Shown here one piece after another: positions 41,708 through 51,761 of a stretch of DNA of 64,000 nt (its first letter is position 1; the number at the start of each line of letters is the position of its first letter). This DNA comes from Leclercia sp. S52 (lineage in GTDB: Bacteria > Pseudomonadota > Gammaproteobacteria > Enterobacterales > Enterobacteriaceae). Under the pieces are notes generated by a model. That model did no database searches, had not been told where the DNA came from, and saw nothing but the letters and a program-made list of their open reading frames with translations. Location: positions 4,154,001-4,218,000 of the forward strand of contig NZ_CP152474.1 in assembly GCF_039727615.1 (NCBI RefSeq). The letters run 5' to 3'. The position numbers and the translations under genes were made by a program.

Positions 41708-44700
41708 TCATATCCCCCCCTGGTCACTGTAATTGCTGCGCGCCTTCGCGCGGGTGCGGCGTTCGCGCTCGTCGAGCTGGCGGGCAACTTCGCGGGCAAT
41801 ATCCTGCGGGTTCTGCCCTGGCTGCGCATGAATTGTGATCGGAGCGTGCGTTTCAAAGTGCATTACTGTCGGTGCGCGCTCCGCCTTCGCGGGCTGGCTC
41901 TGTTTGTATGCCATTGCGGGAAGGCTGAACGGATGCAGGGGGGGCGGCTTCTGCAGGTGCTACCGCCATGCCCAGGGTTCCGGCCACAACCGATGCCAGC
42001 GCCGCCGTGCGCCGCCTGCTGGTCACGTTTGCCGGGCCGTTCACAATTTCGGGGCCATTCTCTCCGACTATGCCAAACTGGCCGCGCGGGATAGCGCCCC
42101 CGTTGTCATACATGCCCGCAAAGCCCATCATGGGGAATCCGCCAGGCGGCAGCACCACTTTCCCGTCACCGTTCACCGTGCCGGGCTGTTGCTTCACCAC
42201 CTGGTCCGGTAGCTTCGCTTTTGCAGCCTCCTGGCTGACAATGCCCAGTTTTTCAAGCAGCCACGACACGCCAGATTTAAGCGACTCCAGCGGCTGCATC
42301 ACCATGTTCAGGCCTTCAGCCAGGGCCTCACCAAACCTTTTCCCCATAGCGGCCGCGTTGTTCAACTCCTCAGCCGTGGATTTAACAGGCGTCAGCAGAT
42401 CCCGGAACCATCCCCAGAGCGCCTGCACCTTCTCCCCTATCCACTGGAATAAAGGCCGGACAGGCTCAAAGGCTGCGCTGATGGGGGCGGCCGCATCCCT
42501 GAACCCTTCCACCACACCGCCCAGAAAAGCGCCGATTGGCTGCCAGTATTTCCAGATGACCAGTGCCGCACCCGCAAGCGCAGCAACTACCAGCCCGACG
42601 GGACTAAGTAGCGCACCCAGCAATCCCGAAATACCGAACAGCGCGCCGCGAAGTAAGGCGAGCGGACCGGATACCAGAAAGCGCAGGACACCCCCGGCAG
42701 CGGTCAGCCCTCCGCGAAGCGCCGCCAGGGGGGTTCATCACCGCTGCTATCACGCTGCGCGTTCCGGCCATTCCGGCGCGGAATACTGCCAGCGGCGCAC
42801 CCGCCACCGCCTTCAGCGCATTGCCCACGAGTCCGGCTGACCGCTGCAGGGCATTCAGCGGAGCTGTAAGCAGGCCAGTGCCAGCCCCCGCGGAAGCCAT
42901 TCCGCGCCGTAACAGGGAAAGTGGCGCATTCGCCAGCCATGTCAATGCATTGCCGGTGTGCGTAACGGCAGTGAATACAGACGGTAACGTTTTTACGCCG
43001 AGCATGGAAAAGCCAAACCGCAAAACTGCCAGCGGCCCCAGCACAGCCGCCACCACAACGGCTAACGTACCAAGCCCAAGTGTGATCGCAGCTGTAGCGG
43101 CAGCCACTTTCATCAGCGTGCCTGCCAGCTGCGGATTAACTTCAATCCAGCGCCGCAGCGCCCCGGTTACGCTTTTCACGTAATCCATGATATCCATCAG
43201 CGGCTGACGCAGCGTTTCGCCCAGGCTGCTGAAGGCGTTCTGCGCCCCCGTTTTTACCAGCATCCACTGCGCAGAAAGGGAATCCCGGTTTATGTCGGAC
43301 TCTTTCTGCATTGAGCCATTTGCGCTATTACCGGCAGTGAGCTGCAGCTGACGGCGCAGCTCCGGCAGGTTGTTAGCCAGCTTTGCGGCATCATCGCCAT
43401 ATTCCTTGCCAAACAGCATTGTCATGGCGGACAGGCGCTTGTCCTGCGGCAGCTTTTCCACCTTCTCCATCACCCGCAGAATGGTGCCCATGGCATCCTT
43501 CGTCATCTGCTTTTCAAGCTCTTCTGGCCTGAGCTTCAGCATATCCATGCCATCCATAAAGCGGTCACTTTGCATGGTGGCAATGGACAGCTCACGCACC
43601 ATAGCGTTTGCGGCGCTGGCTGCCACTTCCGGCGCTGCGCCAAGTGACAGGAACGTGGAGCCAAGCGCCGCAGCCTTACGAAAGTCCAGACGGTCAGCCA
43701 CGCCCCCCATGCGCTGCAGCACGTCGATAATGTCCGCGCCCTTTGACATGGCGTTATCGTCCAGGTAGTTCAGCGCATCGCCCAGCTGCTCAATATTGCG
43801 GGTCGGCACCTTGTAGAGACTGGCGATTTTACCCAGGCCTTCGGACAGTTCATCGGCGGGCAGTTCAAACGCGGTTGCCGCTTTGGCTGCCGTACTGGCA
43901 AAGGCCAGAAGGTCACGCTTCTGGTCTTCCCATGAATCATTCGGGTTCGCCACGTTCATACGCGCGCCACCTTCGACCAGGGCGGCATAGTCCACCGCGC
44001 CATTTTCCATGGGTAGCTGTTCGCTGGCAGCCTTGATCGCATCCTGCATTTCATAGAACCGCGCGGTGCGGTTGCCGTCATCGTCACGCAGTCCATTGAC
44101 CTGCTTTGCCACGCCTTTCATGGCATCTTCCATGCTGGCATAGCTTTTCACCGCCGCCACGACCGGCGCACCCATTGCCAGCCCGGCGGCTGAGGTCTTG
44201 GCCCCGGCCCCGGCGATGCGGTCCCGCACTTCCAGGCTCCGGGAATACTGCTCCCTGACGGCATTAACCCTGGCCTGTTGCTCACCGAGTCGTTTAAGGG
44301 ATTTCTGCTGACGGTCCAGCGCCTGCCGGGTGTCGTCAGCATTCTGGCGCAGCTCGCGCTGGGCGCTGCTGAGCTTGCGGGTATCCATCCCGGCCTCGTT
44401 CAGCGCAAGGCGTTGCTTCTGCACCGACTGGCGCAGGCCGTTGTATTTAGTCTGCAGCTCCGAAACACGGTTTCTGGCCTGCTCAAGCAGGCGCGCCTGT
44501 GCCGCCGTCGGGCGGTTTGTATCGGTAAATTGCGTGGCGAGCCGGGCCGCTTCTTCGCGGGCGGCGTTAAGGTTGTTACCGGTGACGGCCAGCTGCGCGC
44601 TGGTTTTACGAAAGCCTTCAATTTTGCCCGCCTGAGCATCCAGCTCTTTCAGCCTGGCGCGGCTTTGTTGAATGGCGGTAGCCAGCTCTTTCGAGCTGGC

Positions 44701-44778
44701 CTGCGCAGTACGGAATGGGCGGGTGAGTTTATCAACCGCATTAAGAATCACCTGCAGACGCAGGTTAGTGTCACTCAT
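41708..44778 (-). pseudogene. P2 gpT-like tail tape measure protein, two frameshifts
   Basis: Tape measure protein that sets tail length. The first part (from MSDTNLRLQVILNAVDKLTR) has long coiled coils (about 15-195) and the phage-related minor tail domain. The frame breaks after a MNP at six G (42728-42733), resuming as LAALRGGLTAAGGVL, then again at seven G (41938-41944), resuming as PLHPFSLPAMAYKQS. Removing one base at each gives about 1,022 aa ending in the standard gpT tail (PGQNPQDIAREVARQLDERE). A third run, seven C at 41714-41720, may also be long by one; then T ends QGGYES with its TGA overlapping the U start. Confidence 0.9.
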
Positions 44779-45208
44779 CGCTGGTCCCGCTTCTCTGAAT
44801 CGCTTTATGCCGCCACTCCAGCACTTCGGTCAGCGGCATAACGTCAGTGACGGACGGCGGCCAGTGAAAAATGGTGGCAATATCTGCCACCAGATCGTCA
44901 ATCGTCAGGCTGTCGGTAAACCGGCAAGAACCGACTTCTTCAACAAAAAAAGTCACTACCTCAACGGACAATGCAGTGAGATCGGCAGGGTCAAGCTCTG
45001 CCATTTCCTGCGCCGTAAGGGTCGGCGTGGAGATACGCGGAATAACGGTCATCATTGCGCTCACGTCCATATCCATAATGGCCTGCAGGCGGGTGCCACG
45101 AAGTGCGCCGGACTGGGGTTTGCGCAGCACAATTTCTGTGATTTCGGTTTTACCGCGCTTGATGGGGGTGTCCAGCTGTACGGTCTTTTCAGTCAGCTTG
45201 TCGGTCAT
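44771..45208 (-). CDS. P2 gpE / E+E' tail chaperone
   Basis: 145 aa in one frame, but P2-like phages make two products: gpE (about 91-100 aa) and, by a -1 ribosomal shift on T-TTT-TTG, the longer E+E' (about 142 aa). Both assist tape measure and tail assembly. Here the site reads ACT TTT TTT GTT with seven T (44945-44951 on the plus strand as A7). With six T, E would end FLLKKSVLAGLPTA at 100 aa, and the -1 product would be exactly this 145 aa reading. So the single frame is probably an over-called T. E' overlaps the T start by 8 bp. Confidence 0.9.
   Translation of the reverse strand: MTDKLTEKTVQLDTPIKRGKTEITEIVLRKPQSGALRGTRLQAIMDMDVSAMMTVIPRISTPTLTAQEMAELDPADLTALSVEVVTFFVEEVGSCRFTDSLTIDDLVADIATIFHWPPSVTDVMPLTEVLEWRHKAIQRSGTSDE
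44945..44951 (-). promoter_or_regulatory. programmed -1 frameshift slippery site of E/E' (masked)
   Basis: Homopolymer at the place of the P2 slippery heptamer T TTT TTG. With one T removed the reading is AC-T-TTT-TTG-TTG in the E frame, exactly the X-XXY-YYZ arrangement. Confidence 0.7.
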
Positions 45209-45261
45209 GTTCTCTTCCTGTTAATAGGTTACTGGCGCGGCTGCCCGCGCCGTTAAGTTAA

Positions 45262-45777
45262 TCAGAGGCCCAGGGCGTTACGGTGCGCTTCCATCAGGTC
45301 CACGCCGTCAACGATTTCAATCATGTTGACCAGATCGACCTCATAGAGCACTTCACCGTTGATCGTCAGCTTTGCGTAGCTGTTGGTACTGCTCACTTTG
45401 GTGGTGTTGCTTTCTCCGGTCTTCCACTCCCCGGAATCCAGCTCCTTGTGACGCCCACGCACTACCAGCTCCACGGCCTGCACTTCCCCGGTGTCGTCAC
45501 GCTGAATGGAGCCGGTAAAGCGCAGCTGGATGCCGTCCACCGTGGTCGCCCCCATCTGCTTGAATAACAGCAGTTCGGTGCCTCCAACTGAAAATTCCGT
45601 GTCCAGCGCACCGTCATCCAGCCCCAAATCGATATCCACCGAGCCGGGCATACCACCGCCGCGATACTTTTCAAACTTGCGCGTGAATTTCGGCAGGGTG
45701 ACTGACTCAACGATCCCCTGCCAGTTGTTACCCGCGTTGAACAGGTTCAGGTGTTTTAACTTGCGTGGTAAAGCCAT
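45262..45777 (-). CDS. P2 gpFII major tail tube protein
   Basis: 171 aa (P2 gpFII 172). MALPRKLKHLNLFNAGNNWQ, FTRKFEKYRGGGMPGS and LKQMGATTVDGIQLRFTGS are typical of the contractile tail tube subunit. Ten bp after FI on the same strand. Confidence 0.96.
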   Translation of the reverse strand: MALPRKLKHLNLFNAGNNWQGIVESVTLPKFTRKFEKYRGGGMPGSVDIDLGLDDGALDTEFSVGGTELLLFKQMGATTVDGIQLRFTGSIQRDDTGEVQAVELVVRGRHKELDSGEWKTGESNTTKVSSTNSYAKLTINGEVLYEVDLVNMIEIVDGVDLMEAHRNALGL

Positions 45778-45786
45778 GGGGTCCCC

Positions 45787-46959
45787 TTACGCGCTGACCC
45801 GGCTGGAGAAATCCAGCAGGTATTGATCGGTGATGCGCTGGCGCAGCATCAGGTTTTCAAGCGGCGGTACCGGCGTGTAGTCGTAGTCGATAATGAGTTT
45901 CCCGGCCTTCAGGGAGTCCTTATCGTTCACGGATTCATCCAGCCAGCAGTCTGCCCCGATGATGTAGCCCTGCGTTTTCAGATTGCGCAGTTTGGCGCGG
46001 ATACCTTCGATAATGTCGCGGGCCAGCGACGGGTTAAGCACGCCATCCACCGCCCACATATGCGCTTCTGCGATGGTGTCAGCCAGTACCTGCGCCGTGC
46101 GGGTGTAGTTTTCAAAAGCAAACAGCGGATCGTCACTGAGGCAGCGGGAACCCCAGAAACGGAAGCCATCTTTACGGATCAGCGTGGTCACATCGTTCTG
46201 GTTCAGCAGGCCCGCATCGGTGGCCGGGTCCTGCAGATCCCAGAACACATCTGCAGAAAGCCCGGTAACACCGTTCACGCCGACATTGGACAGGGTTTTG
46301 TGCCAGCCGGTCTGTTCGTCAATTTTGGCGCGCAGACCGAGCGCACGGGCGGAGGCGTAAGCCTTCGCATCTGCATTCAGCACGGTGTCAAAGTTGATGA
46401 AGTCAGGCCAGATCAGCATCCCTTCGCGCTGGCTGAAGTTATCGCGGTAGGCAATGGCCTCCTCCACCGTTTTACAGCCGTAAGCGGACAGGTAGGCAAA
46501 CCCGCGCAGGCTCTGCGCCACGCTGAGCAGCTCAGTAGCAACCGCCTGCGTGTCATGCCCGGGCACGCCGAGAATGCGCGGCTTGACGCCGAGCTGCGAC
46601 TGCGCCGAAAGCAGAGCCTTGATGCCGGTTTTTTTACCGTCAGCGGTCACGCCGCCGATAATGTTGGAGGTGGTTTCCGCTTCGGTTTCGCCCTGCGCCA
46701 CGCGCACGACAACCGTCACAGGTTTTGCCTGGTCTGCAATCGCATCCAGCGAGCGGGCCAGCGTGCCGGACTCGCCCGCTTTGCCGCTTGCGGTCAGTAC
46801 ATCAGTCAGCAGGACCGGCTTGTTGAGGGGAAACATGGACGCATCGGCATCATCGCCGGTGCAGACCATGCCCACGATAGCGGTGCTCACCGTGGTAATG
46901 GATCGGGTGCCGTCGTTGACTTCAACAACGCGCACGCCGTGGTGGTAATCCTGAGCCAT
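45787..46959 (-). CDS. P2 gpFI major tail sheath protein
   Basis: 390 aa (P2 gpFI 396). Contractile sheath subunit. [30 protein letters not shown] and [13 protein letters not shown] are sheath family blocks. First gene of the leftward FI-FII-E-T-U-D block, with an Ogr-type dyad about 80 bp upstream. Confidence 0.97.
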   Translation of the reverse strand: MAQDYHHGVRVVEVNDGTRSITTVSTAIVGMVCTGDDADASMFPLNKPVLLTDVLTASGKAGESGTLARSLDAIADQAKPVTVVVRVAQGETEAETTSNIIGGVTADGKKTGIKALLSAQSQLGVKPRILGVPGHDTQAVATELLSVAQSLRGFAYLSAYGCKTVEEAIAYRDNFSQREGMLIWPDFINFDTVLNADAKAYASARALGLRAKIDEQTGWHKTLSNVGVNGVTGLSADVFWDLQDPATDAGLLNQNDVTTLIRKDGFRFWGSRCLSDDPLFAFENYTRTAQVLADTIAEAHMWAVDGVLNPSLARDIIEGIRAKLRNLKTQGYIIGADCWLDESVNDKDSLKAGKLIIDYDYTPVPPLENLMLRQRITDQYLLDFSSRVSA

Positions 46960-47032
46960 AAGGCAGTCTCTCCGGTTACAGGGGGTCTGCTTATGTTCTG
47001 GATGATGAGCCTGTAACGCACGTTATCCGCTA

Positions 47033-47050
47033 TGTACCACTGATGGCACA
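47033..47050. promoter_or_regulatory. Ogr-type late promoter dyad before FI (P_F)
   Basis: TGT-ACCACTGATGGC-ACA. P2 Ogr/Delta sites are TGT-N12-ACA centred about 55 bp before the start of transcription; this places the start near 46986, 27 bp before the FI ATG. Confidence 0.75.
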
Positions 47051-47079
47051 ATAAGAATACGCACTGTCAGACGGGCGTC

Positions 47080-47328
47080 ATCCCACCCCCTACCCATGAG
47101 CAGCAGGAGCAGATTGCAGAAAATGATAAGCAGAGCAGAATCTCTGATGCCAACAGCTTCATGAACAAAAAATAGTGGCCTGGCAAAGCAGCGCTTGGTC
47201 GGATTAAGGGGGACGAGCTGGCACAGTACAACGCATGGCTGGATTATCTTGATGCGCTGGATGCAGTAAATGCAACCAGCGCACCAGATATCACCTGGCC
47301 TATACCTCCGGCTTCGGCGGAAGGTTAA
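47080..47328 (+). pseudogene. remnant of a lambda-type tail fibre assembly gene (tfa), inverted, with amber codon
   Basis: On the plus strand, opposite to its neighbours, the frame reads IPPPTHEQQEQIAEND, then a TAG, then WPGKAALGRIKGDELAQYN and LDYLDALDAV, ending SAPDITWPIPPASAEG. This is the C-terminal third of a Tfa protein of the type whose end reads LVDTSSAPDIEWPTPP. The TAG stands where relatives have Gln (CAG), a single C-to-T change. No start or N-terminal part is present. Its 3' end overlaps the 3' end of the complete assembly gene on the other strand by 29 bp. Confidence 0.75.
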
Positions 47329-47899
47329 TTTCAGGGGCGGTGCTGGTATCAACTTTGGTCAGTTTGTAACGGTACCGCTGCCATTCAGCCAGGCGTGGCA
47401 CGTCTGCATCGTCAATATAGCCTCCAGCCTGAGCATCTGCCAGTGGGGCGATAACCTCTGCAGCCTCTGCCAGTAACGCGGTTTTCTGCCGTTCGGCCTC
47501 TGCGACATCGGCAGCATGCTGCGCTTTCGAGTCCGTCACCCACTGACTACCATTCCATTTATCATATGGCGTTGCAGGGGATTGCATGGTGGTATTTTGC
47601 GGGTAATCACCTGGCACAGTAATAGTGATTTTTTCACCTGTCATTGTGCTGTATACCACCTCACCGCGATGATCAACAATGCACTCCCAGGCTTTGTCAT
47701 CCGATGTTCTGCAAACAGCAAAGCCTTCTTTGATTATGTTCGGCGCATCAATACACGAGTTGGCAGGAATACCCACTCCCACAGCCAGGTACTCAATTGA
47801 TGAAGAAAGATATTCTCGCGTCTCACCATCGTAGTTGAATACAGTAATATTACCCGCCTCGGTAGCAAGCAGTTCACTGTTTAATTTTGCCAGATCCAT
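47300..47899 (-). CDS. tail fibre assembly protein (gpG/Tfa-like)
   Basis: 199 aa. Caudovirales tail fibre assembly family: an N-terminal domain (TVFNYDGETREYLS, CIDAPN) and the C-terminal chaperone region with WNGSQWVTDSKAQ, EAERQKTALLAEA, ADVPRLAEWQRYRYKLTKVDTS. Helps the fibre encoded just upstream to fold and attach. The ATG overlaps the TAA of the fibre gene (TAATG), which implies translational coupling. Confidence 0.9.
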   Translation of the reverse strand: MDLAKLNSELLATEAGNITVFNYDGETREYLSSSIEYLAVGVGIPANSCIDAPNIIKEGFAVCRTSDDKAWECIVDHRGEVVYSTMTGEKITITVPGDYPQNTTMQSPATPYDKWNGSQWVTDSKAQHAADVAEAERQKTALLAEAAEVIAPLADAQAGGYIDDADVPRLAEWQRYRYKLTKVDTSTAPEINLPPKPEV

Positions 47900-49912
47900 T
47901 ATGCCGCCCTCACAATATAGTTAAACGCGACGTTCCAGGGACGTGTATCCGCTGGGATAACATATGCATCACCAGAAGCCGCACCATTATCGTTATTAAT
48001 AGAACCTGCCGCGCCATTGATATTTTGACATGTAACGTTGACGGCATCGGACAAGATGATAGTACCAGGGTTAAATGCTCCGGCAAATGTTGAAAGAGAA
48101 AAACCCAGGTAACCTACACGGGGTCCCTGCCCAGTGTTGATAGCCCGACCAGAATCAACCCCACGACTATCATCCCATCCCCGAATAAAATACCCCCCTC
48201 AGGTCTGGAAGCGTACCCGACGGGTAAGCAGCGGCCAGCTTTGGATATTTCGCCTTATCAAAAGTCGCGCCATTGCATTTTATCCATCCCTCTGGCGGCG
48301 TTGCCTGCGGCCACGGAATGGGGACGCCAACTGGTAAAGCCGAGCCTTCTCCTAAACCAAGGTTTTTGAGAGCGCCGGAGATATTTGATGCGCCGGTGCC
48401 GCCATTTTCGACAGGCACCACATCAGAGTTGGTGAATATTTGACGAACGGTAAAAGTGCGTGCTCCGACAGCACCAGAAAGGCGCACTTCATAGTGATAA
48501 TATGCCGCTGCCGTGGTCGTCGAATACCAAAGTTCGATATGACCCAGCGCGGTTACGTTGAGTAGAGTTTGATATGTATCACCTGGTACGGTCACGCCAG
48601 CAGGGATATTGGTCATACTACCGGACATAACAACATAACGAGAACCCGGAATGAAATTGAACGTTTGCCAGTCCAGCGCTGCCAGTGCTGCGCCAACACC
48701 GCCAATGCTCATAGCCGTAAGTCCAAGGTAATCAAGAATGCCCGCAACCGACTTGCCGGACAGATCGGTTAAGGTGCTGTTGAGCGGCTGCTTGCCAGCA
48801 AGGGCATTTGTCATGGTGGTGGCGAAGTTTGGATCGTTACCCAGCGCCTCTGCCAGTTCGTTCAGCGTATCCAGTGCCGCCGGGGACGAAGCAACCAGCG
48901 CCGCAATAGCGGATTTAACAAAGGCCGTGGTGGCAATCTGCGTATTGTTCACCGTCTGCGCGGCAGTGGGCGCGGTTGGCGTTCCGGTCAGAGCAGGGTT
49001 TGCCAGCGGGGCCTTAAGCGCCAGCGCATTGTTTATCGTTGTTGCCACCGCCTGCACAAAGGCCGTGGTGGCAATCTGCGTATTGTTCGCCGTCTGCGCA
49101 GCAGTGGGCGCGGTCGGTGTTCCGGTCAGAGCAGGGCTTGCCAACGGGGCCTTCAGCGCCAGCGCGTTGTTGATGGTGGTGCTGAAAGCGGGATCGTTGT
49201 TGATTGCTGCTGCAATTTCTTTCAGCGTGTCAAGCGTGGCCGGCGCACCGTTAATCAGGGCAACCAGCGCCGCCTGTACAAAGGCTGTGCTGGCGATCTG
49301 GGTTGAGTTATTCCCCGCCGGTGCGGTTGGCGTTTTCGGCGTGCCGGTCAGCGTCGGACTATCTTTTGGCGCATACTGACTGTGAGGATCTGCAGCAGCA
49401 AGGTGCTTTGCCATCAGGTCATCCACATACACCTTAAGCTCCAGCACCTTATCATCCACGTACTTACGGGTTGCCAGTACCACGGAAGGGTCAATTTTAA
49501 GCGTGATATTATCGGTACTGCTGGTAATCAGCACCATGCGCACCGTCTGGGTACGCCCGCTTCCCTCTGCCAGCTGCGGCTTGTAACTCTCCGGGCAATT
49601 ACCGACGGCAATCAGCGCGCCAGTATCGTCGAACAGCCCAACCTCACGAATCCACCAACCGCCCTCCGTTTCGGGGATCACCTGCTCAGCAATCATCTGG
49701 CTGCTGTTCTGCGGATCGATATACAGCATATTAAGGTCGGCGCGGCGCTTTTCGGCTACCAGTTTTGTCTGCTGTGCGCTGGGCGTGGGCAGCACACCGC
49801 CACCATCACCCACCGCCATCTGGGTAATTTTCAGCGGAACACCGAGTGCGGCGGCGCTTGCCAGTTTCGCCGCGCCGATCTCCGTCAGCAGGGTATAAAA
49901 TTTTGCGCTCAT
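47899..49912 (-). pseudogene. P2 gpH-like tail fibre, frameshifted by one extra base
   Basis: Host-recognition fibre. The N-terminus (MSAKFYTLLTEIGAAKLASA to about 150) is the phage tail-collar attachment domain. Three fibre repeats of the SPALTGTPTAPTAAQT type follow, at about 184-216, 259-289 and 304-334. The frame then breaks at six C on the plus strand (48193-48198) within LPDLRG. With one base removed, the reading is LRGYFIRGWDDSRGVDSGRA and continues to FNYIVRAA and a TAA, giving 670 aa. GYFIRGWDD is the usual C-terminal tail-fibre motif, so I regard the truncated 580 aa reading as an artefact. Confidence 0.92.
48911..49372 (-). repeat. tandem repeats inside the tail fibre gene
   Basis: Three copies of a unit reading LTGTPxTPTA...NNxTQIAxTAFVQ; the last two are 45 codons apart and almost identical at DNA level. 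Recombination between them could change fibre length. Confidence 0.8.
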
Positions 49913-50514
49913 GGATTCACTCTCATTGTGTCAATAACATGGACCGCCCCGCCCTCGTAAGCGGTGCCGCCGGAAATAATGGTTTCGTTGATGTACGGAT
50001 AAATCGTGATTTCTTCGCCGGTATAGGTAGCAGCACCTACCCACAGATCGCCGCTTGTCTGCAGGTTTATGGACATGCCCACCAGGTGACGGCTGCACGG
50101 TTTGGCATCACTAATCAGCCGTTCCAGCTCCAGATAGGTTTCTTCCGTAATGCCCTGGTCCTGCACGCCAATATCCAGGCGAAACGTGCCCGGCGCTTCA
50201 CCGGTCTGCCACCACTCAACGATGCGGATCAGAAAGCCGAACGGCTCCACGACGCGCCGCACGGCGCTGGTTGTCCCTTTATGCTGATGGATATAGAAAG
50301 CGTCCTGCACCACCCGGCGCTTCACACTTTCGGTCCAGCTTTCGTCCCAGCGGTCAACGGAAAAGGCCCAGGCCAGATACGGGAGAAAAGCAACGGGACA
50401 CGTTGCCGGATTCCATAAATCACGCAGGGATACCTGCAGATCGGATATACCGCTGCAGGTCTGCGCCAGGCGGCTCTCAAGCGGTGACGAACCGGGCGGC
50501 AGCAGGCTATTCAT
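49909..50514 (-). CDS. P2 gpI-like baseplate/tail protein
   Basis: 201 aa (P2 gpI 176). gpI family: SLLPPGSSPLESRLAQTC, DLWNPATCPVAFLPYLAWA and VDRWDESWTE are conserved. Overlaps both J (8 bp) and the fibre gene (4 bp), so the V-W-J-I-H block is coupled. Confidence 0.95.
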   Translation of the reverse strand: MNSLLPPGSSPLESRLAQTCSGISDLQVSLRDLWNPATCPVAFLPYLAWAFSVDRWDESWTESVKRRVVQDAFYIHQHKGTTSAVRRVVEPFGFLIRIVEWWQTGEAPGTFRLDIGVQDQGITEETYLELERLISDAKPCSRHLVGMSINLQTSGDLWVGAATYTGEEITIYPYINETIISGGTAYEGGAVHVIDTMRVNP

Positions 50515-51415
50515 CCGTGCCCCCGTTGGTTACGCTCCATTCCGTGCAGGACGCTGCCTGCGTCTTATCCAGCACCACATCATCCAGCGGTGACGCCAGC
50601 TCCACGCGCTGGACACCCTCAACATGCAGCGCGGCATAAATCGCACTGCGCCGGATATCACGCCCCAGCCGCGTCTGACTGGCGATGTACTTCTGCAGGC
50701 TGGCTTTAGCCTCAGCCATCACCGGCTCAGCTTCCGGGCCGGGATACAGGAAAATCGTTGCATCAACACGGTACGGGATAATTTCGGCGCTGCGCACCAT
50801 CAGGCGATCCGCAACCGGGCGCACGCTCTCACTGTTAAGCGCCCGCTCAACAACCGCCAGCAGATCCGCCCCTGCCGTACCGTCTCCCTCACGGCTCAGC
50901 ACGGTAAGCATCACCTCAGCCGGTGCCGGACTGGTTGCGCTGGCGTCCGCCACGCGCCCGTCCGCACTTTTAGCATGAAACTCATATGCCGCCGTCGGAC
51001 CCGCAACGGACAAACCTTCGAATGCAGCAGGAATACGCAGGCGCAGCGCCTCGTCACTTTCCATAACGGCAGCGACCGGCGGCACCGCGTTGTTGTCGGC
51101 AGGAGTTACTATCAGGCGCGTCACGTTATAGTTGGCCGCCAGCTGATCGAGATCGCCACTTATCGCATAGGCCACCATGACCGCCTGCGCGGCCTCGTTA
51201 ATTCGCTGTAGCAGCAAGATTTCGCGGTAGGTGTTTTCCTGCAGTTGTTTGGAGATGGGTTCAGATTCCAGCTCAAGCGTGCGCCGCACCGCGTCCTGCT
51301 CATCCGCCGGATAAAGAGCCACAAACGCTGCCTTACGTTCAGCAAGCAGCGATTCAAAATCAGGCACGTTCACGATCTGCGGCGCGGGTAGCCGGGAAAG
51401 GTCAATTGCTGCCAT
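50507..51415 (-). CDS. P2 gpJ baseplate assembly protein
   Basis: 302 aa (P2 gpJ 302), homologous to T4 gp6. MAAIDLSRLPAPQIVNVPDFE, LLQRINEAAQAVMVAYA and VVERALNSESVRPV are typical. Overlaps W by 14 bp. Confidence 0.96.
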   Translation of the reverse strand: MAAIDLSRLPAPQIVNVPDFESLLAERKAAFVALYPADEQDAVRRTLELESEPISKQLQENTYREILLLQRINEAAQAVMVAYAISGDLDQLAANYNVTRLIVTPADNNAVPPVAAVMESDEALRLRIPAAFEGLSVAGPTAAYEFHAKSADGRVADASATSPAPAEVMLTVLSREGDGTAGADLLAVVERALNSESVRPVADRLMVRSAEIIPYRVDATIFLYPGPEAEPVMAEAKASLQKYIASQTRLGRDIRRSAIYAALHVEGVQRVELASPLDDVVLDKTQAASCTEWSVTNGGTDE

Positions 51416-51761
51416 TGTCTGCTCCTGTTGGTACAGAAAGGGAAACAGGCGCGCCGTTATTGCGCTTCCCGGTTAGCTCAACCACCATTGAGCCGTCAAA
51501 GCTGCTGCTGATAGTGATGGAATCCAGCGTAATCCGTGGCTCCCATCGGCTCAGGGCTACATAGACCGCAGACATGATCTGCAGGCGCAGCGCCGGGTTC
51601 TGCGGCTGGTCTATCAGGGCAGAGAGCAGGGAGCCGTATTCGCGGCGGGCAATACGACTACCCTGTGGCGTCAGCAGAATATCCCGCACCGACTGGCGCA
51701 AATGGTCCGTGTCCGTTATTGACCTGCCGCTACTCTGGTTCATGCCGATATACAGCGTCAT
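51402..51761 (-). CDS. P2 gpW baseplate assembly protein (gp25-like)
   Basis: 119 aa (P2 gpW 115). gp25/lysozyme-like wedge subunit: the DHLRQSVRDILLTPQGSR block and RREYGSLLSALIDQP are family signatures. Overlaps V by 4 bp. Confidence 0.96.
   Translation of the reverse strand: MTLYIGMNQSSGRSITDTDHLRQSVRDILLTPQGSRIARREYGSLLSALIDQPQNPALRLQIMSAVYVALSRWEPRITLDSITISSSFDGSMVVELTGKRNNGAPVSLSVPTGADNGSN

Noticed and set aside
47023..47352. Reverse-strand frame of 109 codons before FI
   Set aside because: Overlaps the late promoter and the tfa remnant; its sequence is low-quality hydrophobic and Cys-rich and unlike any phage protein.
48911..49372. CRISPR-like repeat spacing
   Set aside because: The repeats are in-frame protein repeats of the tail fibre with no palindromic unit or unique spacers. 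I saw no CRISPR array or cas genes in the window.
48170..49912. A naturally short 580 aa tail fibre
   Set aside because: The next frame continues with the standard GYFIRGWDD tail-fibre end for 90 residues and joins the next gene by TAATG, so truncation is better explained by one extra base.
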